64,000 bases of DNA from Candidatus Villigracilis affinis (GTDB lineage Bacteria; Chloroflexota; Anaerolineae; Anaerolineales; Villigracilaceae). Location: NCBI GenBank assembly GCA_016718275.1, contig JADKEA010000024.1:124001-188000 (forward strand), given 5' to 3'. The notes beneath the pieces are model-generated. The model was given only the letters and a program-made list of their open reading frames with translations, was not told where the DNA came from and did no database searches. Position 1 is the stretch's first letter; each line of letters begins with the position of its first letter. A program made the position numbers and the translations under genes. This document shows, one piece after another, positions 24,382 to 32,474 of this stretch.

Positions 24382-27300
24382 TTATTTAATTCCTGTTGAC
24401 AAACTCTTGAGCGCCTTCCAGACTTTCTCAGGCGTGACCGGGTTGTCATCCACGTTTGCGCCGATGGCATCGAGAATGGCATTGCCGACAGCAGGGGCTA
24501 CGCCATCCATGGGAATCTCTGCAACAGCTTTCACGCCAAAGGGATGACTCGGCTCGAAGGTCTCGACAAAGATGGTTTCCAACTCGGGCATTTCATTCGC
24601 GCGGAAGAGGTGATAGCGGTCAAAATCGCGTTCGATGGCGTTGCCTTTATCGTCATAGCGCATTTCTTCGCAGACCGCGTAACCGAGGGCCTGCGTCATG
24701 CCGCCTTCAATTTGCCCTGAGGCCGTGAGCGGATTGACGATGACGCCAGAATCAACAGCCATTACGAGCCTGTCCACGGTGACCTGACCCGTTTCAGAAT
24801 CGACGGTCACTTCGGCGAATTGAGCCGCAAACGGAGGAGGCGAAACGGGCGAGACGTAACTTGCCACACCCATGATCTGTTCCTGGTAATTCTTGTGCAG
24901 TGAATCCAGAGCAATTTCAGCCATTGAAACCGAACGACCATCGGGGGCAATGGCTTGGCGATTTTCCAGTTTGATATCTTCGTGTTTATCCAACTTCAGC
25001 ATCATTGCCGCGCGGACCCTGACTCTTTCTGCCACGATCTTGGCCGCGTTGACTGCCGCCGTACCTGAAATGTACGTGGTGGAAGAAGCATACGCGCCTT
25101 TGTCGAACGGTGTGAAATCGGTATCGGATGAATAGCAGATCATATCTTCAACGGGCACGCCCAACACTTCGGCAGCCATTTGTGCCAGCACCGTATCAGA
25201 GCCAGTGCCCAGATCCGTTGCACCAACCAGCAGGTTGAATGATCCGTCGTCGTTCATTTTGATGGAGGCACCGCCCATATCGAGGTATGGAATGGCTGTG
25301 CCTTGCATCACCATCGCAACGCCGATTCCTTTGCGGACGGACGAAGGACGACGGACGGTGGACGGTCTACCATCTTCGGTCCATCGTCCAGCACGCCATT
25401 CCTCATTTCCAAACTTATCATCCCAATTGATCGCAGCGCGGCCTTGGGCCACGCATTGTTCGAGGCCGACGGTGTGAATGATTTCGGGCCTTGGTTCGCG
25501 GCCTTCATTCCATGCGGTTGAAAACGGATGGTACTCACCAGAGTGAATGGCATTCTTCAAACGGAAATCGATCGGGTCGAAACCCATGGCACGCGATATT
25601 TTTTCCATGTGACGGTCAAGCGGCCAGTAGCCTTGCGGCACACCGTATCCACGGAATGCGCCAGCGGGTGGCGTGTTGGTGTAAACCACATCCGCATAAA
25701 AACGGATGTTGGGCGCCTTGCGATATTCTCCATCGCCAACGTACAAGGCCATCGCCTTGTGGCCTGTATTGCCTGTCACGGTCAACGCATGACAGCCGTA
25801 TGCGCCTGTGTCGGAAAGTGCATACATCGAGTTGGCGGTGATGGTTCCATCTTTCTTTACGCCTGTCTTCATGCGCACACGCATCGGGTGACGCGAACGC
25901 GCCGCGATAAATTCCTCTTCACGGGTGTATTCGTAAATGACAGGTCGTTTTGTGGCAATGGTCAAATGCGCGGCTACATCTTCCATCAGCACTTCCTGTT
26001 TGCCGCCGAATCCGCCGCCGATGCGCGGCTTGATGACGCGGATGCGCTTGACGGGCAGTCCCAGCACAGGTGCCATCATTCTGCGCACATGGAACGGAAC
26101 CTGTGTGGAGGTGCGGATCACCAGTCGGTCATCCTCGTCCCAATAAGTCACACAGACATGCGGCTCAATATGCGCCTGCTGTACCTTCGGTACTTCATAT
26201 TCCGCCTCGAAAATTTCATCGGCTTCGGCGAAGCCTTTTTCAACATCGCCGATATCGATGCGAATGTGCGCCGCGAGATTTTTCTCTGGATTGGAATCCG
26301 CGAAGTTGACATACTCTGGCTCGTCATGAATGCGGATCGGACTCCCCATGGCCTGTCTCGAATCAAGGATTGGAGTCAGCACCTCGTACTCGACCTCGAT
26401 CAACGAAAGAGCTTTTTCCGCGAGTTCCTCAGTTTCAGCCGCGACGAACGCCACGCGGTCGCCAACAAAGCGGACCTTTTTATCGAGTGAAAACGCATCC
26501 AGCGGTCCAGGGATCGGGTCCGATTGCCCCGCTGTGGAATAGACCACACGCGGTAAATCTTTCCAAGTCAACACAGCGGCGACGCCTTCGAGCGCAAGGG
26601 CTTTGCTGGCGTCAATATTTTTGATTAGGGCATGTGCATGCGGCGAGTGTAAAACTTTTGCGTGGAGCAACCCGCGTTTTTCGAAATCGGCGGTGAAGGC
26701 GGGTTTGCCCTGCACCAGTTTGACGGCATCCACTTTGATCTCAGGCTTGCCGACCGTTTGCCAGGTCTGGCTTTCGGGTGTGACCACTACTTTTGGCCGA
26801 ACCTGCACACCCGTCAGGTTTGAGGCGGGGGCGTCACTTTGAGGAGAGTCATCTTTGGGCGTTCCGAAATCCCAGTTGATGGAATTCCAATCCAGCGGCG
26901 TATCGCCCCTGATTTCCGCAGCGGCTTTCAACACGGCTTGCACAGGTTTGAGATAACCCGTGCAGCGACACAACACACCCGAAATGGCCTCGCGCACTTC
27001 CGCCTCACTCGGATTCGGATTCTTTTCAAGCAACGCCTTTGCGGCAAGGATCTGTGCGGGCGTGCAATATCCGCATTGAATCGCGCCTGTTTCAACAAAA
27101 GCCTTTTGCAACGGATGCAAACCATCGGTGATCTTCCAGCCTTGCTCGGGATGTTCACCAAGTGCTTCGATGGTGGCAATGTCGTGGCCTTCGGCTTGTG
27201 CGGCCAGGAGCGCGCCCGCGTTGACTGGTTTGCCGTTCAGCAAAACCGTGTCTGAACCTGAAAGGCCGCCTTCATCGCCGAATTTGACTCCGTGATAACC

Positions 27301-27387
27301 CAGCCCGCGCAACGCGGCAAGCAGGGTTGTGGCTGGAGCGGTATCAATGGCGTGCTCAATTCCGTTGACCTTGAGTGTGATGTTCAT
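24382..27387 (-). CDS. Xanthine-dehydrogenase-family enzyme, fused Fe-S and molybdopterin subunit
   Basis: A 1001-residue fusion. Residues 1-160 are the small [2Fe-2S] subunit: the second cluster motif is intact (Cys105, Cys108, Cys140, Cys142 in QCGYCTPAQ and LCRCTGY), but the ferredoxin-type motif is degenerate, with Asp38, Ser43, Asp46 and Gly58 where four cysteines are expected. From about 215 the large subunit follows, with PRIGGGFGGKQ, AFRGYGVPQ, VGATDLGTGSDTV and the C-terminal GGMTQALGYAVCEEM, whose Glu fits the catalytic base. Residues about 667-684 look like an in-frame repeat insert. The ATG at 27387 has AGGAG five bases upstream. The FAD subunit gene is 4.3 kb upstream. The substrate is unknown; it should hydroxylate a heterocycle or aldehyde. 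Confidence 0.93.
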   Translation of the reverse strand: MNITLKVNGIEHAIDTAPATTLLAALRGLGYHGVKFGDEGGLSGSDTVLLNGKPVNAGALLAAQAEGHDIATIEALGEHPEQGWKITDGLHPLQKAFVETGAIQCGYCTPAQILAAKALLEKNPNPSEAEVREAISGVLCRCTGYLKPVQAVLKAAAEIRGDTPLDWNSINWDFGTPKDDSPQSDAPASNLTGVQVRPKVVVTPESQTWQTVGKPEIKVDAVKLVQGKPAFTADFEKRGLLHAKVLHSPHAHALIKNIDASKALALEGVAAVLTWKDLPRVVYSTAGQSDPIPGPLDAFSLDKKVRFVGDRVAFVAAETEELAEKALSLIEVEYEVLTPILDSRQAMGSPIRIHDEPEYVNFADSNPEKNLAAHIRIDIGDVEKGFAEADEIFEAEYEVPKVQQAHIEPHVCVTYWDEDDRLVIRTSTQVPFHVRRMMAPVLGLPVKRIRVIKPRIGGGFGGKQEVLMEDVAAHLTIATKRPVIYEYTREEEFIAARSRHPMRVRMKTGVKKDGTITANSMYALSDTGAYGCHALTVTGNTGHKAMALYVGDGEYRKAPNIRFYADVVYTNTPPAGAFRGYGVPQGYWPLDRHMEKISRAMGFDPIDFRLKNAIHSGEYHPFSTAWNEGREPRPEIIHTVGLEQCVAQGRAAINWDDKFGNEEWRAGRWTEDGRPSTVRRPSSVRKGIGVAMVMQGTAIPYLDMGGASIKMNDDGSFNLLVGATDLGTGSDTVLAQMAAEVLGVPVEDMICYSSDTDFTPFDKGAYASSTTYISGTAAVNAAKIVAERVRVRAAMMLKLDKHEDIKLENRQAIAPDGRSVSMAEIALDSLHKNYQEQIMGVASYVSPVSPPPFAAQFAEVTVDSETGQVTVDRLVMAVDSGVIVNPLTASGQIEGGMTQALGYAVCEEMRYDDKGNAIERDFDRYHLFRANEMPELETIFVETFEPSHPFGVKAVAEIPMDGVAPAVGNAILDAIGANVDDNPVTPEKVWKALKSLSTGIK
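25335..25389. repeat. Repeat-like in-frame insert inside the molybdenum subunit gene
   Basis: The + strand begins GGACGGACGAAGGACGACGG and ends CTTCGGTCCATCGTCC, with iterated GGAC units and imperfectly complementary halves, unlike the surrounding coding sequence. On the coding strand it gives a Pro/Ser/Arg/Val-rich peptide (GRPSTVRRPSSVR) inserted before the conserved GIGVAMVMQG segment. It keeps the reading frame. Confidence 0.6.
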
Positions 27388-27403
27388 GTGAACTCCTTGA
27401 TTC

Positions 27404-27458
27404 ACCGCAGATAAAAAGATTTTTTAAGCATCCAACTTTATCCGTGTTTATCTGTGGT
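27404..27458. repeat. Intergenic inverted repeat
   Basis: ACCGCAGATAAA (27404-27415) and TTTATCTGTGGT (27447-27458) are inverted copies with one mismatch and an AT-rich interior. It fills almost the whole gap between the M16 peptidase gene and the molybdenum enzyme gene. It may fold in the transcript and separate expression of the two genes, or be a small dispersed repeat. Confidence 0.55.
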
Positions 27459-27467
27459 TGAAAATTT

Positions 27468-30380
27468 TTACAAAACCTTTGTAACCTTCAAGCCAGCTTT
27501 TGAGCCTTCGATGGCGGCCTGTGACCCGATCACTGCGACCGCTTCAGATTTGGCGGCTTTTTCCAGTACCTCGCCGAATGAGATGAAGTCTTCGCCGTTA
27601 GTGGAGAGGATCTCGTCACGCTTCTTCTGGAGCATGGCATCGGTTTTGCCCGTCAGGTGGCGCATCATGGAAGTGTAGCCTTTGGCGTCGGGCAATTGAT
27701 ACGTGTCGAGGTCGCCAATAGCAGCGATGATGGCCTTGGTGAGTTCGTTGTCGTTGAAGAGGTTCGGGTCGAGATTCTTCAAGTACCCAGCCGCGTTGTC
27801 GTAATTTTCGAGGGTGGTGTCGAGGTTGGGGTCACGATACGAAAGGAAGGAAAATACGCCAGAGTTTTCGTCAAAGACGCAGAATCCGCCATAGGCGCCG
27901 CCTAACACACGGATCTTTTCCCAAAGATAGGCCATGCGCAGATAGCCTGTGATCACATCGGCAGAGCCATCGAATTCGTAGCCGAGGTCGTAGAGATTGG
28001 CAGCCTTGCCCACGTAGTTAACCTGCGCGGGGATGGTGAGGCCTTCCTTTTCAGGGCTGGCTTGGATATCGAACGGTTTGAGAGTCACCTCCTTATCGGG
28101 CAGGGCGAAGATGAAATTCTCAAGGCGCGGTTTGAAGGCGGCCCAATTTGCCGCATCGAGAGTGACGTTGCAAATGAGCGACCTGTTGTTGATGAGCGCA
28201 TCGCGCATGGTTTCGAGCTTCTTCAAAACCGACGGCCATTTCTTGTCGATGTCTTTGGCGAGTTCGCGCAGGGCAAAGAGGTAGCCGATGCCGCTCATCT
28301 GGTCATTGACCCAGCCCGAGCCGCCGAATTGTGCGCGCACGCGGCGATTGGCGAAGATGTGCCCGCCAGGAACCAGCCCCGATTCCACGCCTGATTTTTC
28401 CTCCAGCACGATCTGCTTGAGGCGTTCGCGGTTGTCGAATTTTGTGGTGAGCAGGATGTCTTTCAGGATGTTCAACATCTCGGTGGACTGGTTCATCGTG
28501 GCCTTACCGCGGATGAACAACTTGCTGACGTTCTCTTTCGACCCGTAGGCTGTGGTGCTGAGCGAGTCGCCATAGATTCCGCCTGTGCTTTTTCCGATGC
28601 GCTGCGAGAGTTTGACGTAATCCTCGGTTTCCGTTCCCATTTCAAGCAGGGCGCGGGCGAAGATCTCGGTCAACGGCAGGTATTCCTGCGGCATGGCATG
28701 TAAATCGAATCCGAGATCGAGATAGACAATGCCGTTGGTGAACAGGTCGTGATACAGCACTTGTGTATCCTGCAATTGTGTGACTTCAATGGGAATGGAT
28801 TTATTTTCTTTTTCGAGGTCTTTCAATTTCAACACAGGCAGGGTAGCGACCGCTTCGGGCGCATTAGGTGTCTCCTGCATGAGTTTGAGATTCTTCGTAT
28901 TTTTCACCATTTCAGCGATCTGCTTGCCATCCAACGACTCGCGGATCTTTGCCAGTCGGGCGATTTCCTCTTCTTCGAGACGGCGAGCAAGCTCGGGGTC
29001 GGGTTTGAGGCGCAGCGTCGTGCGGTGCGGATTTTCCAGCAGGTGAGTCTTAATCAGCCTTTCGAAATAGCGTGGGTCGGCGGCGAGTCGCGCTTTGATC
29101 TCGTTGAGGGTGGCTTCGAAGCCAAGCAATTTGAACGGGTCTTCGTCGTCGTGGATCCAGGTGGTGAGCACGCGGCGCATGAGCGCAATGCCGCGCGGGA
29201 AAGAGCCTGTATTATTTTCACGCAGACGGAATTCGGCGGTGTTGACCGATGCAGTGATCATGTCTGGGTCAATGCCGTTATGCACGAGTGCTTCGAGGGT
29301 GTCGACAATCAACCTCTCAATTTTCTTTGCATGGCGGGCGCGTGTGCCTTTGAGACCCGTGGAGAAGATGAGATGACGCAATTCGGTTTCGAGGCCAAGC
29401 CCCGCGAGATCTTCGCCGAGGCCTGAATCGAGTAGGGCCTTTTTGAGCGGAGAAGCAGGTGTGCCGATCAAAATGCTGCCGAGAATGCGCAGGCTGAAAT
29501 TCAGAATCGGATCGGTGGTTTCAGGCAGAGCCCAGTTGACCACGAGATAATTCTTGGATTCGATGTCGGTGTCGCTGCCTGCGTCATAGCTGTATTCCAC
29601 TTTCTTGGCACGTTTGAATGGCTTGGCAGGCTTCACGGTCGACTTAACTTTTTTGCGCTTGTAAGATTTGAGGTAACCTTCCATCAATTTCAAACGAGCG
29701 TCGGGGTCATCATTTCCGTAAAAGAAAATGAACGAGTTGGACGGGTGATAATAATTTTCCCAGAAGGCTTTGAAATCTGCGTAAGTCAGGTCGGGGATGT
29801 TGCGCGGGTCACCGCCTGAATCGACGCTGTAGATATGCTTCGGGAAAAGCGATTCGATGATGCGGGTTTCAAGCACGCCTTCGGGTGAAGAATACGCGCC
29901 TTTCATTTCATTGAAGACCACGCCCTTGTAGGTGAGCGGTTCTGCGGGATCATTGATCTCGAAGTGCCAGCCTTCCTGCATCAATGTTTGCTCAGTGATG
30001 AGCGGATGCAGCACCGCATCCATGTATACGTCGATCAGGTTGTAGAAATCCTGCAAGTTTGGGCTGGCGATCGGGTAGCAGGTTTTGTCTGGAAATGTAT
30101 TTGCGTTGATGTAAGTTGCCAGCGAACCCTTGAGCAATTCCACGAAGGGTTCCTTCACGGGGTATTTTTCGGAGCCGCCCAACACCGAATGCTCGAGAAT
30201 GTGCGCCACACCCGTTGAATCTTTTGGCGTGGTACGGAAGTTGATGCCGAAAACCTTGTTCTCGTCATCGTTGATGATGGAAAGCAATCGCGCGCCCGTG
30301 CGCTTGTGCACGTACAGCTTTGCGGTGGAATTTAATTCGGAAACTTGTTCTTCCTTGATAAGGGTAAAAGCTTTAGACAT
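27468..30380 (-). CDS. M16C-family metallopeptidase (presequence-protease-like)
   Basis: A 970-residue zinc peptidase of the insulinase superfamily. The inverted zinc motif HILEHSVLGGS (His60, Glu63, His64) is intact and the downstream glutamate region (FNEMKGAYSSPEGVLE) matches the M16C group, which degrades short unfolded peptides inside a closed two-half chamber. The length and the four-domain arrangement agree with PreP-type proteins. No signal peptide is seen, so it should be cytoplasmic. It lies between the CcrM-like methylase gene and the molybdenum enzyme gene on the same strand; there is no obvious functional reason for that. Confidence 0.94.
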   Translation of the reverse strand: MSKAFTLIKEEQVSELNSTAKLYVHKRTGARLLSIINDDENKVFGINFRTTPKDSTGVAHILEHSVLGGSEKYPVKEPFVELLKGSLATYINANTFPDKTCYPIASPNLQDFYNLIDVYMDAVLHPLITEQTLMQEGWHFEINDPAEPLTYKGVVFNEMKGAYSSPEGVLETRIIESLFPKHIYSVDSGGDPRNIPDLTYADFKAFWENYYHPSNSFIFFYGNDDPDARLKLMEGYLKSYKRKKVKSTVKPAKPFKRAKKVEYSYDAGSDTDIESKNYLVVNWALPETTDPILNFSLRILGSILIGTPASPLKKALLDSGLGEDLAGLGLETELRHLIFSTGLKGTRARHAKKIERLIVDTLEALVHNGIDPDMITASVNTAEFRLRENNTGSFPRGIALMRRVLTTWIHDDEDPFKLLGFEATLNEIKARLAADPRYFERLIKTHLLENPHRTTLRLKPDPELARRLEEEEIARLAKIRESLDGKQIAEMVKNTKNLKLMQETPNAPEAVATLPVLKLKDLEKENKSIPIEVTQLQDTQVLYHDLFTNGIVYLDLGFDLHAMPQEYLPLTEIFARALLEMGTETEDYVKLSQRIGKSTGGIYGDSLSTTAYGSKENVSKLFIRGKATMNQSTEMLNILKDILLTTKFDNRERLKQIVLEEKSGVESGLVPGGHIFANRRVRAQFGGSGWVNDQMSGIGYLFALRELAKDIDKKWPSVLKKLETMRDALINNRSLICNVTLDAANWAAFKPRLENFIFALPDKEVTLKPFDIQASPEKEGLTIPAQVNYVGKAANLYDLGYEFDGSADVITGYLRMAYLWEKIRVLGGAYGGFCVFDENSGVFSFLSYRDPNLDTTLENYDNAAGYLKNLDPNLFNDNELTKAIIAAIGDLDTYQLPDAKGYTSMMRHLTGKTDAMLQKKRDEILSTNGEDFISFGEVLEKAAKSEAVAVIGSQAAIEGSKAGLKVTKVL

Positions 30381-30439
30381 TATTTCTCCTGTGGTAGTTT
30401 ACAGGTTGAAAGGTTTACACGTTGAAACCTTCCAACTTT

Positions 30440-31531
30440 TTAGTTTTTCAACTTTCGAACTCTTTCTCGTAACTCATCGATCACTTTCAATTTTCCACTT
30501 TCCTTGTACAGCCACATGTCCCACCCGTTGACGGGTCCATCAGCCAGCGCTTTTGCCAGCGCGTGGATCGAGCCGATCTGTTCTTGATATTTTAAATGCC
30601 CATTCGATAGGATGACGGCGCGAATGGATGGGTCATCCTTAAAGAACAGTTTCTGCCCCGGTGACAGAAATCCCGCCTCAAGCAGCGTACCAAACGGGAC
30701 CCGTACCTGATTCCGTTTATCGGGCAGAGTCAGCGCTTCGGTAGATGACTTCGTCACCGCGTCAATGCGTTTCTGTGCAACTTTGATATATTTTTTGTCG
30801 CGTTCGACGCCGATGAAATTGCGTCCCAGTTTTTTGGCCACCGCGCCTGTTGTGCCGCTCCCGAAAAACGGATCGAGGACCACATCGCCCACGTCTGTGC
30901 TTGAAAGCAAAACCCGATAGAGCAGACCCTCTGGTTTTTGGGTTGGATGGGCCTTCGTCCCGTTCGATTTGATGCGTTCTTTTCCCGTCGCCAGCGGAAT
31001 AGACCAGTCACTGCGCATTTGCAAATCTTCGTTCAGGGCTTTCATCGCCTTGTGGTTGAAGGTATATTTTGCGCCCTTTTTCTTTTGCGCCCAGATCATG
31101 GTCTCGTGCGCATTGGTAAAACGCACGCCGCGGAAATTCGGCATCGGGTTCGATTTGAGCCAGATCACATCGTTGAGGATCCAGAAACCAAGATTCTGCA
31201 TGATCGCGCCGACACGGTAAATATTGTGATACGAGCCGATAACCCAGATCGTCCCATTTTCCTTGAGTACCCTGCGCGCAGCGTGTAGCCATTCAGATGT
31301 GAACGCATCGTAAGCGGAGAAACTTGAAAACTTGTCCCACTTGTTGTTGACCGCATCCACTTTGCTGAGGTTGGGGCGATACAGGTCATGCTGAAGTTGG
31401 AGGTTGTAAGGGGGGTCGGCAAATATCAAGTCCACCGAGTTCTCTGGGAGTGAATTGAGAATCTCGATGCAGTTGCCCTGCAAGATCTGGTTGAGAGGGA
31501 GGGACGGCACAACGTAAATTATACCTGTCAT
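30440..31531 (-). CDS. CcrM/HinfI-type adenine DNA methyltransferase with RAMA domain
   Basis: A 363-residue beta-class N6-adenine methylase. The catalytic motif DPPYNLQL (Asp39-Tyr42) comes first and the AdoMet motif LDPFFGSGTTGAVAKKLGR (about 215-233) later. KVDAVNNKWDKF, VIGSYHNIYRVG, LNDVIWLKSNPMPNFRG and KAHPTQKPEGLL match what I recall of Caulobacter CcrM, which methylates GANTC. The C-terminal 90 residues (GTLLEAGFLSPGQKLFF ... GPVNGWDMWLYKESGK) fit the RAMA domain that CcrM also carries. No endonuclease gene is adjacent, so it is an orphan methylase. The start at 31531 is uncertain: a TATAAT box overlaps the first codons (31515-31520 region), so a downstream GTG start is possible. Confidence 0.9.
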   Translation of the reverse strand: MTGIIYVVPSLPLNQILQGNCIEILNSLPENSVDLIFADPPYNLQLQHDLYRPNLSKVDAVNNKWDKFSSFSAYDAFTSEWLHAARRVLKENGTIWVIGSYHNIYRVGAIMQNLGFWILNDVIWLKSNPMPNFRGVRFTNAHETMIWAQKKKGAKYTFNHKAMKALNEDLQMRSDWSIPLATGKERIKSNGTKAHPTQKPEGLLYRVLLSSTDVGDVVLDPFFGSGTTGAVAKKLGRNFIGVERDKKYIKVAQKRIDAVTKSSTEALTLPDKRNQVRVPFGTLLEAGFLSPGQKLFFKDDPSIRAVILSNGHLKYQEQIGSIHALAKALADGPVNGWDMWLYKESGKLKVIDELRERVRKLKN

Positions 31532-31644
31532 CGCTTTTCACTGCATGCCGACAATATCTTCGTGCTGATTGCGGCGGCTGGGTGAATTTGAGTATTTCGA
31601 TAAATTTATCTTGTGATTTTGAAAGACTTTCATCCCGAAATAAG

Positions 31645-31681
31645 AAAAAAAGACAGTCACTTTTAAAGTGACTGTCTTTTT
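31645..31681 (-). terminator. Intrinsic terminator of the FAD subunit gene
   Basis: AGACAGTCACTTT and AAAGTGACTGTCT form a 13-bp stem around one central base; on the minus strand it is followed by a run of seven T. It lies 20 bases after the stop of the FAD subunit gene. The rest of the 170-base gap 31532-31701 shows no gene. Confidence 0.88.
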
Positions 31682-31701
31682 GAGATGTCGAATGGTTTTT
31701 A

Positions 31702-32430
31702 TTATTCCAAACACCGCTTCGCCAATGTCGCAGCGACATCCATGCGGTATTCTGCGGAAGCCCATTCGTCGTTGGCTTCGTGATAGGCGTTGCGGGCGGC
31801 GGTTTCCAATCCGTCGGCTTCGGTGCCGTCCATGGCGAGCATGGGACTTGTGCCGTAGCCGCCGAGAGCGAGACGTGTGCGGCCTGAATTCCATTGGGTC
31901 ACTGCGGCGCAGATCAGCGGTTTATCGGCGGGGGTCTTTGAAACGAATTCAAATGCAAATTTGGTATTGGTGGGGATGGTAATTGCGGTGATCAGTCCGC
32001 GTGGATGAGTCAAGATATATTCGCCAACACTGACAACCGATGATTGACCACTGACCACAGTGATCTTCGCGTCGAGGGACAGCAATGCCGTTGCAAAAGT
32101 GGACCGCCCATCACTCGCAACCAACGTCCCTGCAACTGTTGCCGAATTGCGGATATTGATCGGCGCTTCGAGTTTAATCGCGGTTTGCAGGGCTTCGGGA
32201 CATTCTGCGGCTTCGAGCAGGGCCTGCAGGGTGCAAGTTGCGCCGATTTGCAGTTCATTGCCGTTGACGCGCAGCGAATCCAGGCCGAGGCGCTGGAGAT
32301 CCACAACGGAAACAGGATCAGTTGTCGGCTGGGAAAGAAGCGTACCTCCTCCAAGAGGGACGGTGTTCGGTTGAGAGAGAAGCGCGAGGGCTTCGTCTAG
32401 AGTCGAGGGTCTGTGATAGGTAGTGATCAT
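31702..32430 (-). CDS. Xanthine-dehydrogenase-family FAD-binding subunit
   Basis: A 242-residue protein of the CoxM/XdhB type that passes electrons between Fe-S clusters and an acceptor through FAD. The N-terminus YHRPSTLDEALALLSQ, the flavin loop VPLGGGTLL and the second FAD motif IRNSATVAGTLVASDG (family consensus RNxGTxGGN) are recognisable, although both motifs are somewhat diverged, and the protein is shorter than the usual 280-290 residues. Residues about 125-134 (VVSGQSSVVS) are encoded by a repeat-like stretch. It is the presumed partner of the fused Fe-S/Mo subunit at 24382-27387, but a terminator and two unrelated genes separate them. Confidence 0.87.
   Translation of the reverse strand: MITTYHRPSTLDEALALLSQPNTVPLGGGTLLSQPTTDPVSVVDLQRLGLDSLRVNGNELQIGATCTLQALLEAAECPEALQTAIKLEAPINIRNSATVAGTLVASDGRSTFATALLSLDAKITVVSGQSSVVSVGEYILTHPRGLITAITIPTNTKFAFEFVSKTPADKPLICAAVTQWNSGRTRLALGGYGTSPMLAMDGTEADGLETAARNAYHEANDEWASAEYRMDVAATLAKRCLE
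32029..32058. repeat. Repeat-like in-frame insert inside the FAD subunit gene
   Basis: On the coding strand this stretch reads as near-repeats of GTGGTCAGT and GTTGTCAGT units, giving a Val/Ser-rich peptide between two conserved segments (SLDAKIT and GEYILTHPRG). The reading frame is kept. Confidence 0.45.
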
Positions 32431-32474
32431 TGCATCTCCTTGATGGCCCTATTATACATTGCAAGGGATGAGTG

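Noticed and set aside
25335..25389. CRISPR-like repeat
   Set aside because: The units are short, irregular and not separated by spacers, and the stretch is within a coding frame.
25528..26490. A 320-codon plus-strand frame
   Set aside because: Antisense to the molybdenum subunit, which shows all family motifs; composition is unlike the neighbouring genes.
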